A stretch of 64,000 bases of DNA from Isoetes taiwanensis (lineage: Eukaryota > Streptophyta > Lycopodiopsida > Isoetales > Isoetaceae). Where the stretch lies: positions 1,986,447 to 2,050,446 of the forward strand of contig JAJEKV010000041.1 in assembly GCA_021234155.1 (NCBI GenBank). The letters run 5' to 3'. Below are positions 31,801 through 42,088 of the stretch, piece by piece (the stretch's first letter is position 1; each line of letters starts with the position of its first letter). Under the pieces are notes generated by a model. That model was not told the DNA's origin. It did no database searches and saw nothing but the letters and a program-made list of their open reading frames with translations. Made by a program: the position numbers and the translations under genes.

Positions 31801-32719
31801 TCCACTGACAACCAGGGTGCACTGCAACGCAATTTCGACGCTCTTCAGCGATTTCGGGAAAAAGATAGAAGAAACTCTGCTAACAGATGTTGACTTCAAG
31901 GAAGTATGGGCAAGCCTGTGCAAGGAAGCGAGAACAGATAAGGAGAGGGAAGCCTTCAAGAATTTTAAGAAGGAAGGTAACCTCCTATACCATAAGGACA
32001 AGTTGTGCGTGCCGGAATCATCTGGAGTAAGAAAGTTGATCCTTCACGACACCCACAACAGCCCAATAGCTGGCCATGCAGGATTTATGAAGACGTATTT
32101 TAAAGTGCGTAGCAGCTACTATTGGCCGGGAATGAAGAAGCATATAGCCCGCTACATCAAGGAGTGTCAGCTATGCCAGCAAACAAAGGCAGAACAACTC
32201 CGAATACCAGGAGAATTGGAGCCATTAGCAGTCCCAAACGCTAAGTGGGAAGTAGTCAGCATGGACTTTATAACAGGACTGCCGAGGACGGTAAGAGGCA
32301 AGGATGCCTTGATGGTCGTGGTCGACAAGTTGTCGAAAATGGCCCATTTTGTGCCTTGCAGGACCACGGACACAGCTATGGACACGGCAAAGCTCTTCAC
32401 CAAAGAGATTTTCAGACTTCATGGTATGCCAAGGGAAATTATCTCCCGGCCGAGATCCGGTTCATCAGCCTTTCCGGCGGGATCTCTTCACAACGATTGG
32501 AACAAAGCTATCCATGAGCACGGCCTATCATCCACGCAGACGGATGGGCAAACAGAGCGTGTCAACGTAATATTGGAAGACATGTTCAAACTATGTCCGA
32601 ACAAGCAAGGTATGTGGGAGGAATTTATTCACTTGGTGGAATTTGCATACAATAGCACCAAGCGGGAATCATCCCAAATGTCGCCCATTCATGATCAACT
32701 ACTGGCTACCAATGCCTAA
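31661..32719 (+). CDS. Integrase (element 2), damaged core
   Basis: 352 codons include the RNase H tail and then integrase. The HHCC zinc-binding domain is complete (HDTHNSPIAGH, then CQLCQQ). The first catalytic Asp is in VVSMDFITGLPRT. The part that should hold the second Asp has slipped out of frame between about 32440 and 32530, and the frame then returns at STQTDGQTERVNVILEDMF, where the Glu lies. The strand-transfer reaction is therefore unlikely to work. It is followed by the GPF module and chromodomain in the next frame. Confidence 0.88.
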   Translation: MSLQDVFTQPHLNLRQRRWMEFLEEYDFEIVYKPGKLNVVVDALSRHPLTTRVHCNAISTLFSDFGKKIEETLLTDVDFKEVWASLCKEARTDKEREAFKNFKKEGNLLYHKDKLCVPESSGVRKLILHDTHNSPIAGHAGFMKTYFKVRSSYYWPGMKKHIARYIKECQLCQQTKAEQLRIPGELEPLAVPNAKWEVVSMDFITGLPRTVRGKDALMVVVDKLSKMAHFVPCRTTDTAMDTAKLFTKEIFRLHGMPREIISRPRSGSSAFPAGSLHNDWNKAIHEHGLSSTQTDGQTERVNVILEDMFKLCPNKQGMWEEFIHLVEFAYNSTKRESSQMSPIHDQLLATNA

Positions 32720-32881
32720 CTCCAGACACTTGGCACAATCCCGTGTCAAAAGTGGAAGTCTCCCAACAAATGCTGAGCGACATGCAGCAGCTCATAGAAG
32801 AAGTGCGGGGATATCTCCTAGCAGCAAGAAGTCATCGCCGACAAGCATCGAACAGTCAGGGAGTTCGAAGTTGGTGACAAT

Positions 32882-33337
32882 GTGTGGCTCAAGATCAAGG
32901 TAAAGCAAGCGAAGCTCCGCATCGGAAATTGCAAGAAGCTTGCTCCAAGGTGGGCTGGACCATTCAAAATAGTCAAGAGAGTGGGTAACCAATCCTACAG
33001 ACTAGACTTACCAGCACACTTAAAGATACACAAAGTCTTCCACGTGAGTCTGCTGAAGAAGCATACTCCCAATCCAGAAGAAGTTTTGGACACTCCAACG
33101 ATGTTGGAAATGACAGAAGAACAGTTAGAAATAGTTCCAGAGCTAATTCTTGATAAAGCATTCAAGAAAACAAGGAGATCGGAGTTTCTCCAATTCTTAG
33201 TCAAGTGGAAACACTTATCAGTGGAAGACGCGACATGGGTACTCAAAAGAGATCTGGAAAAACAGTACCCACAGTTTATGGAGCAATGGGACGGCAAGGT
33301 CATCTCCGAAGAAATCGGCTCAGGCATGTCGATTTGA
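32882..33337 (+). CDS. Integrase C-terminus with GPF module and chromodomain (element 2)
   Basis: 151 codons. WAGPFKIVKRVGNQSYRLDL is the GPY/F module of Ty3/gypsy integrases; HKVFHVSLLKKHTPNPEEVL leads into a chromodomain, EFLQFLVKWKHLSVEDATWV. In chromoviruses this reader domain directs insertion to particular chromatin. The frame is open to a stop at 33337. It is separated from the catalytic core by a frameshift near 32720-32880. Confidence 0.9.
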   Translation: MWLKIKVKQAKLRIGNCKKLAPRWAGPFKIVKRVGNQSYRLDLPAHLKIHKVFHVSLLKKHTPNPEEVLDTPTMLEMTEEQLEIVPELILDKAFKKTRRSEFLQFLVKWKHLSVEDATWVLKRDLEKQYPQFMEQWDGKVISEEIGSGMSI

Positions 33338-34137
33338 GTAGATTAATAGCTTGTTTAGTATAATCTACGCATGCAACCTATGAGGTTAGGGTTGCATGCG
33401 TTGTTGCCGATGATGAGATTACTACGGTGATCTCTAGGACGTGGTGTAATGTCAACGTAGGCATGACCGCGGTGCCGCTTGGAAAGTCTACTTCTGTCCC
33501 ACGGAAGTAGACGACCTCGAGAGAAAGGAGGTCATTGAGGAATGCATTGATAGGAAAAGCACCTCTAGCCCCATATATGTTTTGATAGGAGGAATCTGGC
33601 CTACGGGAAGGACCTATCCTCCACGCTGGGCAACTAAAGGTGTAGGCATGAGTGGCATATAGGCATATAGACGCTGTCTCCACGGCCATAATGGAAGAAT
33701 CACCCTCTTCCTACGCCGGGAGATTAGCCATGCATCCATGTAGATAGGTGGGGTGGTCACCATATAACCAAAACTTTATAAATAATTAAATATGGTACTA
33801 ACATAGTGTGACCTGCAAGCCAATAGAGCGCTGGAGGGCTAGGAGGTCGGACTACGAAGACTTGCAACACAATTTTGTCTAAAGTGTTGCAAGGAATAAA
33901 GAGTACCTCGAAGAATAATAGTATATGTAATAAAATTTGAGTAATCGTTGTAATAACATGCGAATAATTAAGCATTTGATTGAATAATAGTTCAATAATG
34001 TCCTGTAAATATTACCTTAAGGTAATTCTATTAAATGTATAAAGGTAATAATAAGTATATCGTATGCATCAGGTTGATTGCAGGATAAGTAGATCCCAAG
34101 GTGGGGAGAACCACGATGCTGCGGACAGCATCAATTC
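33338..34137 (+). other. Non-coding 3' region of element 2
   Basis: About 800 bp without a credible ORF. It contains small inverted repeats, for instance GACCTC...GAGGTC near 33510-33535. It may serve in RNA packaging or 3'-end formation, but nothing in the sequence proves this. Confidence 0.45.
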
Positions 34138-34150
34138 AAGGTGGAGAGAA
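34138..34150 (+). other. Polypurine tract of element 2
   Basis: AAGGTGGAGAGAA abuts the TGTGACG of the 3' LTR. A near copy, AAGGTGGGGAGAA, lies 40 bp upstream (34098-34110). Confidence 0.85.
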
Positions 34151-35650
34151 TGTGACGTTCAGCAAGACGATATACGGCCTCAAGGCGTATACCGCATGCC
34201 CGCCACGCGCATTATCGCCGTCTAGTCGGCGGTATGCGCCGACACATACCTAAGCAAGGCCCTAGGGGCAACTTGCAATGGTGCTTTACACTTAGCAATG
34301 CGCTGGCGCACCTTTAGACCTTTAACCCATTAAAGGTAGACCAAGGGTCATGGAAACCCTAAACCTAACCGATAGCCTACATAAGGCACCAAACCCTAAC
34401 ATTCCCTTTTAAGCCCACCGGACCTTCCGAGCTCCGGTCCGGCTACCGAGGAGTCAATTCCAACTCCCACGATCCGCAAAGACGCCCTAGTCAGATCATC
34501 CTTCCGACCGCATCCCGAAGCAGAACAGAGACATGGACGCCTTCGGATCAAGAGGAGTGAACCAGGGATCAGGTATTTGGTCGATTGAATAGCTTAAACC
34601 TTATTCCAGCCTTCGAACCAGTAGGTTTAGCCTATTAAATCGCCCTTAGTAGCCAAGCAGACCCTGAGATTGACTCTAACTAAAGAATTGACTCTATGTA
34701 TTAGATTAGTTCTTATTTATTATGATCATATGATGGATGGTTGTATTCTGTGGACTCATTGTATTGGGAAGGGTGGGTAGAGACTTAAAGCTTAGTAGAT
34801 GATGCTCCTAGCTAGTCCCTCTTAGTGCATTACTAGAATTCGCCTACTGTGTACAAGAGCCCCAAGGGGTTGTGGGTGAAGGGACTAGACGGGCTTATAA
34901 CGAGGTTCGCGGTCCCGACCCTTGATCGATCCCTCGGGTGTGTGTAAGGCCTACCAGGGGATCGGAGTGACTAGGTCTAATGGCTTGCCACCGAGTGGGG
35001 GCATGGCATGGGCTCGACACCCGTGAGGTGGGGTTCACCTTCCATTGGGTTAAGTCGAAGGGGGCGGTGGCCCTCTAGTCACCTTGGGTTAGCATGTAGA
35101 TCTCGGGTGGAAGTGATCCCCCACCGCCCCATCGGGCCCGGGAGATGTAACCCGTGAGTAGCCCCTTTGGCTATGCACCCGGGGCTACGGGCCAGTCCCA
35201 ACACTTTTCAACCCACTCTCAAAGTGTGCATGAGGGGGCGGATGGAGTGGACAACCCAATGCCATGTTCTTATGCCAGCCCAATCCATTGTCATGATTTG
35301 CGCCTCGCGACTGAACTCTGGAGACCCAAGCTTGTCAGTCATCCCCCTGGAGTCTGAGCCTTGGGTAGGAACTTCCTTGTATTGTGCTGATCTTTGTCTA
35401 TGCAGATGTTGATGTGCCACCCTTCGAGGTGGATATATGATGTTATGTTACTGACGTGTATGTTTACGCTTCCGCAGCTAGGTAGGCCCTGAGGGAGACG
35501 GGGTAAAATGACCCCTTCACTCTTTCCACTGTGGACTCTAGGCGGTCACAGTGATATGTGGAGGGCCCTGTATCAGTGTGGAGCTGGTGCGGGGGATGAA
35601 CTCCTATTTGTATACGGTGCGGGCATCGTATACGAGTAGGGGACGTCACA
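34151..35650 (+). repeat. 3' LTR of element 2
   Basis: 1500 bp. Direct repeat of 22721-24217 with scattered substitutions, many at CpG, and short indels. Followed by the ATATA target duplication. Confidence 0.93.
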
Positions 35651-35655
35651 ATATA

Positions 35656-35969
35656 TGGACGACTGTGAAATTCGTGGAGTAAAATGACAGGTATATTTTA
35701 TTACTTCACTCTATTACATACAACGACTTAGGCTTATTTTTGAACCGTTTCTCCAAGCTTTTTATCGAGATACATGGACAAAGAATGACAAGTGGGCTCT
35801 TAGAAACAAGAATATTCATACTTCAAATCGCGCCTGGCATGATTTATTCAACAAACATATAGCAATTGTTATATTTTACTATACTGAAATAAAGAAAATT
35901 AAGGACTCTATTTCTTCAAGTTGGACAATATCAACACCATTTTTTTTTATTTTTTATTTTTTATTTATT
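35656..35969. other. Unassigned sequence
   Basis: AT-rich. No feature is recognised. Confidence 0.35.
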
Positions 35970-36046
35970 GTATGGGTCCCATGACCTATTGATCTCCGTG
36001 GACGTTAAAAAAACTATTCTATTCTATTATTCTATTCTATTCTATC
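35970..36046 (+). repeat. (TTCTA)n-tailed repeat, 3' end, copy 3
   Basis: TATGGGTCCCATGACCTATT, GATCTCCGTGGACGTTAAAA and then a (TATTC)n tail of about 40 bp. Nearly the same as copy 1 at 17401. Confidence 0.7.
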
Positions 36047-36840
36047 ACCAATTTGGTGATATGTGATCCCCCAGTTGCTGCGCAAAAAGAGGTAAATAAT
36101 TCAGTTGAAAGTTCTTTGCCTTTGGTGCCGGCTACTCCAGTGGTTCTTGAAGAAAGGGATTTTCCTCCCTTGCAATGCGCTACGAGTAAGGGAGTGGAAG
36201 GGTAAAAGCATGTTAGGGTGTACCACTTTTGGAACCTGCAAAAGTACATACACTAGGTACTTCAGAACTGGGTACTTTCTCATTTTTATTTTCAGTAAAA
36301 CTAGTACAAAAGTCCAAAATAAAAGTCAAGGACGCATTAATATTCAAAGTTAAGATAAAGATAATGCTACTGGAGATCAAAATATATATAAAAGTTCTAG
36401 AATGTACCTTTTATTGAGATATTACACAGGTACCCAGTACCCAGTCCTGGGTACCTTTTTAGGTACTTTTTTAGTCACTAAATAATACTTTTTAAGGGAC
36501 ACCCTAACATGCTTTTACCCGGAAGTTAATAGGAATTTACATCCAACAGGTACAGATTCCAGTCCTAATGTAGTTCCTCAGCCTCAGGCAAATAATAGTG
36601 CTTGGAAATCATCTGATTCAGTTACAAAAGTTTCATATCAAAGATTTAGTGATTGGCTTTGTAAGGATATATCTAGTGCATCTAGAAAGGCAAGGGTAGC
36701 AGCTGCTTTACATGTATTGTCTGAAGGAAGTAAGGATGAGTTGTCGGCAATCTTAGACACATTAACACTAGACCTGTCCCTGGGACCATTCCTGATCCAT
36801 GGACCAGAACTGGCCCATATGACCTTTGCCACTTAAACCC
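36047..36840 (+). pseudogene. LINE ORF1-like remnant interrupted by a MITE
   Basis: Before the MITE one frame reads VESSLPLVPATPVVLEERDF then PPLQCATSKG. After the MITE, VPQPQANNSAWKSS and YQRFSDWLCKDISSASRKAR follow. Low-complexity, Pro/Ser/Gln-rich linkers of this kind are usual at the C-terminus of plant LINE ORF1 proteins. Identification is tentative. Confidence 0.35.
36200..36520. mobile_element. MITE with GGGTAAAAGCATGTTAGGGTGT inverted ends
   Basis: The left end (20 of its bases: GGGTAAAAGCATGTTAGGGT) is exactly inverted at the right end. The element is 321 bp and AT-rich inside, with subterminal GGTACC-rich repeats (for instance GGTACCCAGTACCCAGTCC near 36430). GGAA flanks both sides (36196-36199 and 36521-36524) and may be the target duplication. 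It lies inside the ORF1-like remnant. It carries no transposase. Confidence 0.8.
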
Positions 36841-37770
36841 ATGTAACTCACGAAAAAAATTTCAATTTTACAATATACCACCATCATTTGAGTCTTCACT
36901 TATTTCTTAATGAACTCTGAGAATTTCAAGACCAATGGGGCCACATATACCTTGTGGTGATTGCTCAAACCTTGGAGAATTTGGCAGTTTCTGCACCAGT
37001 CCAGAACTGCCTTCTTCAATATTTCTCGCATAAAGTGACCTAAACCTAGCTAAAGTTGGAGGTATTTACTTGTTTATCATAGAACACATTGAGTTTTATG
37101 TTCCCATGTTTTCTTGCTATCATCTGACATCGGTGGAAGCCGCCAAACCCTATTTTGGTCAAAAAAGCTGCTTGAGGTTCAAGAATTGTTACTGTCTCAT
37201 TATAACAAGTTTTGATTTAATTCTTGTGGCCATGAGTTGCTAACTTTACGAGCTATAGTTTCAAGATTTTTTGGAGTGTCTATAAGTCATGTTAACCTCA
37301 ATATCTACTAAAAGAATCTATTATACAGAATTTTGGACAAACGTATATGTTAAAATGCTCCAATAACAACCATCCATAATGCCATGTGGGTAATAAATGA
37401 TGCGTTCTATTTATATCTACATATAACATAACTCTTATCAACTTACATAGTGTAACTAGGGTGTAACCATGCAATTTTTGGAATTCAAACATGATGTACA
37501 ACAGCCGGATTATTACATTAGAGCATAAAAAGTTGGGTCAACTCCATAATTATAGCTTCAAAACTCCACAATGATTAAATTAGTGATGTTTATTGATGAA
37601 TTCAATTGGATATTGTGAAGTTTAGCCATGACAATATATAAATAGACCACATAACATTTCATATATGCTTCTTTGGTTCATAGAAAGAGGCACTACTTTT
37701 CCCCAAATATGCCTTTAAAATAGTTCAAAATGTGAGAAATGACATATATAGAGATCTCTTATATACTTTC
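36841..37770. other. Unassigned AT-rich sequence
   Basis: About 930 bp of AT-rich DNA with only chance ORFs. It ends in a perfect small palindrome, AGAGATCTCT, about 20 bp before the A-tract. Confidence 0.4.
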
Positions 37771-37792
37771 AAAAAAAAAAAAAAAAAAAAAA

Positions 37793-39556
37793 TGCCTTAG
37801 GCCTAGACCATTGTCTTACCATTCCCACAAAGAACTTAAAGACCAATTGGCAGTCTTAGAAATAGCCAGGTGTTTGCTAAAACTAAGCCAAAGACTTGGG
37901 TAATGAAAAGACAACATCCTTGTTCTAGGAACTTTATAAAAATACCAGATAAGAATATGAACAGGATAATACAATCAAAGGGATGATACAATTCAACATA
38001 AAAGATTAAAGTAAATCTATAAACCAAGTCCTATCCCAATGGGTCGAAAAGTAATTTTATAGTAGTGTGGACAAGGGAACAATACAGAACCAAATAATGG
38101 ATATAAGAATAAAAAGCAAACTTCTAGTAATATGGACAACTTAAGATTTGTGAAGACAATATGGACAATAGAACAGAACCAAATTTGTATAACATAACAA
38201 AAAGATGTCTTAACATAGAATCAAAATTATCCAAGAGTAGCTAAAAAACAGAAGAAATTAAAACTCTTGTGATGTATGTCTGCTATCAATAATGTTTATC
38301 ATGAATCCAGTTAAAAACTGTTATGACAACGCTGCAACCATTGAAGTGTAAATGGGTAGAGTATACTTTTTGAGAGAACAATAAACAAGTAGAGTGAACT
38401 CTGAATAGTAGCAAAAATCCCAAGCTTCCAACGGACAGAAATAAGAAAAACCTGGAGAGATAGCACCGGTTACCTGCAGCAAACCCATTGAAAGTTAGCC
38501 AAGGGTAAAATTCAATGTTGCTAGCAGGTAAGCTATGGGGCTATCTGGCTTATCGCCCTTCACCAGCAAACATCTTAAATCTTAAAAAACCAGTCAGTGT
38601 AATCAAAAGACAAGTTAATATATGATATCTTTCTGGTTACTGCAGGCAAAGTTCATGCTCGGATCTATAATATGTGTTGTTGTGCTGTGCAAATCAGAAC
38701 AGATCGCTTCCTTTTGTTAGATACATCAGATTCTTTAGATCTATACGAATTTTACATCTCTATCTCTGTTAGCAAATTAACAGACTTGATCTTAATATCT
38801 GCTCTTTTATGCTTAAGTCTTCAGGAATAATAATTCCTAAGCTGATGTAAAGAAAGAAATAACAAATGAATGACTATATGTTATGAAATCTATAGCTCCT
38901 TTTCTAGATCAAACCTGATTGGAATTGTTGGTCAAATGGGCCTCTATTTGTACAGATCTGCTGGATTTCCTCATGGTGTTTTGGTCTTCAAAGGGATCAA
39001 ATGTTGCAGCAGCTTGCTCCACATTTTTCTCGGTGGCCTGACTGATAATGCACTCGATGGCTAGTACTCCTAGTGGCTCCTACATTGGAGCAGCCAACCA
39101 TCACCGAAGCTTTGGCTGGGATGTGATAATCATAGATGGTTTTCCTCTTAACAGCCTGTCTCTTCTCCTTCTCCATTTTTAAGATGGTTCCCTTGTTGAA
39201 ACCACCCTTTCTTCTTCCCATATGCAGATAGCAAGTAACTATGCCTTCATTCCGGCAAGTATGACTGATCAGAGTTATATTCCAGAGCAAACTTGCTGAT
39301 TTAGATACCTTTTTATAGAGCCAGGGAATCCGGAATGCCCATTTGGGAAGATCGATCGCCATACAGGTTTTCAGCTGCGTACAAATGTTAGGGTTTCGAC
39401 AACAAGCCCTAGGCCGTAGATATTAAAAAACAAAACTGGCAAAGGTATGACCTAGTGTCTACAACCTCTTAAAATATAATTTTTGTCCTGTCTATATACC
39501 CATGGAATCCAATCCTTAAAATTTCCTGTACGTCTCTTGTATCCACATCATTATAG
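37793..39556 (-). repeat. Left (3') terminal direct repeat of the RT element
   Basis: It matches 43759-45560 with only about eight to ten substitutions. It lacks about 47 bp (present at roughly 45028-45076) that keep an ORF open in the other copy, and has a short insertion near 39453-39465. Confidence 0.93.
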
Positions 39557-39724
39557 AGAAAACTCCAAGTAATAATAATAAAAAAACCCTACCACCTACC
39601 ACAGTTCAGGTGGGATACTTCTAAAATATTGGAAAATACAACAGGGAGAGTAGAACCCTGTTGTACAACAGGAGTCCCACCCTCCCCATAACGAAAGCTT
39701 ACTCTTTTTTTAAAAAAAATGAAC
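39557..39724 (-). other. 3' untranslated part of the RT element
   Basis: Between the last coding stretch and the terminal repeat is a hairpin, ACAACAGGG...CCCTGTTGT, near 39638-39666. No ORF. Confidence 0.45.
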
Positions 39725-41669
39725 TTACAGGTTATGTTTCAAGATCCTTGTCATGTCTCCTAACTCGTATGGAAGTCCTGGAAAGACATTGCGCTTAAGA
39801 GTATTGCAGACTATTCTGCTAACATCCTTCTTGTGAAAGCCATTGCTACAAAAAGTATTCACTAGTTCCAGTAGATCCCAGGCAGCAGCTTCAGGGTTGG
39901 AATGAGCATACACATATGGTATAATCTGGGATATAATTACCTTGCAGGCTTGTCCGTATGGCCTGCAACCACTTGCCTTGATGAATTTCACCACTTTAAA
40001 GGGGAGTTTATTCCTTTTGTCATACCTTTTGAACGTGAAGAGACCAATATTTGGATCAAGTACCTGGACTGTGATGTTTAGGAAGTCTACTTTATAGCCG
40101 ATCGGGAACGGCTCACCATTTTGTCATCTTTGATCCCAAGATGCCTCATGTTGTATATAGTGCAGTCTGATTCTTCTGAAAAAAATTCCTGAACTGGCCC
40201 CGCATTGATCATATTAAGATCATCAATATATCTGTAGCAATACTAAAATCTGGGAATGTCTTTGATCCGCTTGAGATGTGCAAGTTTCAAAATAAACTTT
40301 AGCTCATACCATGCTAGGTAAAAATTGCACCAGGCAGGGCTGCAGGAGAACCCCATTGGGATGCCTCTTCTTTGTCTCCAAATTTTGTTCCCCATTTGTA
40401 GAAAACAATTGTTGAGAAGCCAACCATTCATCTGTTTAAATAATTCCTTTGTCATCATCATCTTTCCTTTGGTATCACCAGCATTATAATTCTCCCACTT
40501 AGCAGTAAATTTTCCCATTCTTTGCTTAACAAATAGCTGAAGTAGAGGTGTAGTATTGATTTTATACTCCCAAATTAGCTCAGCAATATCATTCATAATT
40601 TCATGAATACCTTCTAAGCCAGATAATGGGATATTTTCGTAACATCTTGTAATGTCGGCGGAAAAGACATTATAGATCTTGCTGGGAAGATTAAGTACGA
40701 AATCAAATGTAGAGTTAATCATCCAGCATGGGTTGAGTTTGCTGCCTAACCAAATTTTAATTTCTGATGTGTTCCAAATGCATACATCAGGCCATATTTC
40801 AGCAAAGTTACTATAATACAATCAGCTATTTCTGAAAAAATGCTATCATGGGCGTTGGTAATCCATCTATATTCGGATTTGTGCATTTTGAAAATACCCA
40901 GTAAGTAGGGGAGCTTCTCTGATGAACAGATCAACATATTGTTCAAACTAAGTATATCATTTTTGCATTTCAGTTTTATACTGCTACGGATCACTTCGAA
41001 ATCATCACTGCCTAGTCTCATAATAGCCATTTCCCTGATATGTTGCTGGCAAATAAAAGATGCATTATTGGTGGCTTTATCTAGTCCAGAAATGTAGAAG
41101 TTTTGTAAAAGCCAGGTCAAGTTTTTCTTGACGTTGCCATCTTTCCATAGAAATCTTTTCTTTGGAAGTGAACTTTTGTATTCCACAATTTGTTTCTGTG
41201 CCGAATGTAAGATAAACTGTTTAATATTGTTTCTGGCTAGGTCATCCAAATACAAGATTTGATAGTGGTGTACCATGAAGAATTGATCACATGTTTTAGA
41301 CAGATCATCCAAGAATTCTTCTATGGAAAAACTGGAGTCTGGAATATGATTAAGTCCACTGGCAAAGGCTTCTCTTAACTTGGTGCAGTGTATAATCTCA
41401 AGATTTGTCGTTCTAACATGGCCAATACTGGAGTCTAAGTATTTAGACAAGCTAGGGTTAGCACAAGGGCATTTGTTCAAGCTGCCATCTGCAAATACTC
41501 TATATGGTTTATAGACTTTGTCTAAAATTTGATCCCCATATCTCCAAGCAAATATCGTGCTATCTAAGAGAGCAGATGCAATTTCTGGAATTGTACTTTG
41601 TAAAATATCAGAAAACAGATTCCTGATGCTGAAGTGTTCCAAAGATTTGGAGAAAAATGTGCTATGCAC
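39725..41669 (-). pseudogene. Reverse transcriptase of the direct-repeat element (broken)
   Basis: The minus strand first encodes 307 residues (41669-40746) with KLPYLLGIFKMHKSEYRWIT, like the fingers of Penelope-type and related RTs. The next frame (40821-40243) overlaps by about 75 bp, showing one frameshift. It holds NVFSADITRCYENIP (first catalytic Asp), a thumb-like helical segment and RRGIPMGFSCSPAWCNFYLA. A stop codon at about 40241 stands just before YCYRYIDDLN (catalytic Asp pair). A second frameshift near 40125 leads to GYKVDFLNITVQV, FTFKRYDKRNKLPFKV and the 39994-39725 frame ending in GLPYELGDMTRIL. All catalytic Asp residues remain. The family resembles RTs with a YDKR motif in some animals and protists. 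It is clearly not the Ty3/gypsy or L1 type. Confidence 0.75.
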
Positions 41670-42088
41670 AATTTTGGTCTTCTTTTTGTCTTTAATCGAA
41701 ACAAGGCGTCTTTTTCGTAAGGAATCCCTAGTGATCAGTCTGTTTAACTCAGGAAGGACCTAAAAAAGAGTAGTGTCAGAATTTGTATGACCATCCATAA
41801 CTGTGTATAAAACAGTTTATGTATGTCCACTCATTGTGACCATTCTCTTGGTCAAGAGATGAAAAATATCTATTTAAGTATTTGGAAGGGTTTTTAATTC
41901 AATCATCACCTCTCCAGTAAAAACCTTTTCCATAGAAAAACTGGAGAGATGTAATAGCCAGATATTGTTTGTTTTAAAATCCCAAATACGTGAAACAAAA
42001 TGAAGAAAGTACAGTATAAAATCAAAAAGTAAATAAATAAATGTATACCAGTAAGTATTTAACATACCGTAATTTTTTCGAAATAGTC

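Larger units (their letters stand above)
22721..35650 (+). mobile_element. Ty3/gypsy LTR retrotransposon, element 2 (ends complete)
   Basis: The LTRs at 22721-24217 and 34151-35650 both begin TGTGACGTTC and end ACGTCACA. The 5-bp ATATA lies on both sides (22716-22720 and 35651-35655). Inside, in order, are PBS, two extra ORFs, gag, protease, RT, RNase H, integrase with GPF module, and chromodomain. The order PR-RT-RH-IN and the chromodomain place it in the chromovirus branch of Ty3/gypsy. Several frameshifts in gag, between PR and RT, in RNase H and in integrase make it non-autonomous now. The LTR pair shows many C/T and small indel differences, so the insertion is not recent. Confidence 0.95.

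Noticed and set aside
40243-41669. Telomerase reverse transcriptase gene
   Set aside because: There is no TERT RNA-binding domain or T motif, and the RT lies between terminal repeats with multiple lesions.
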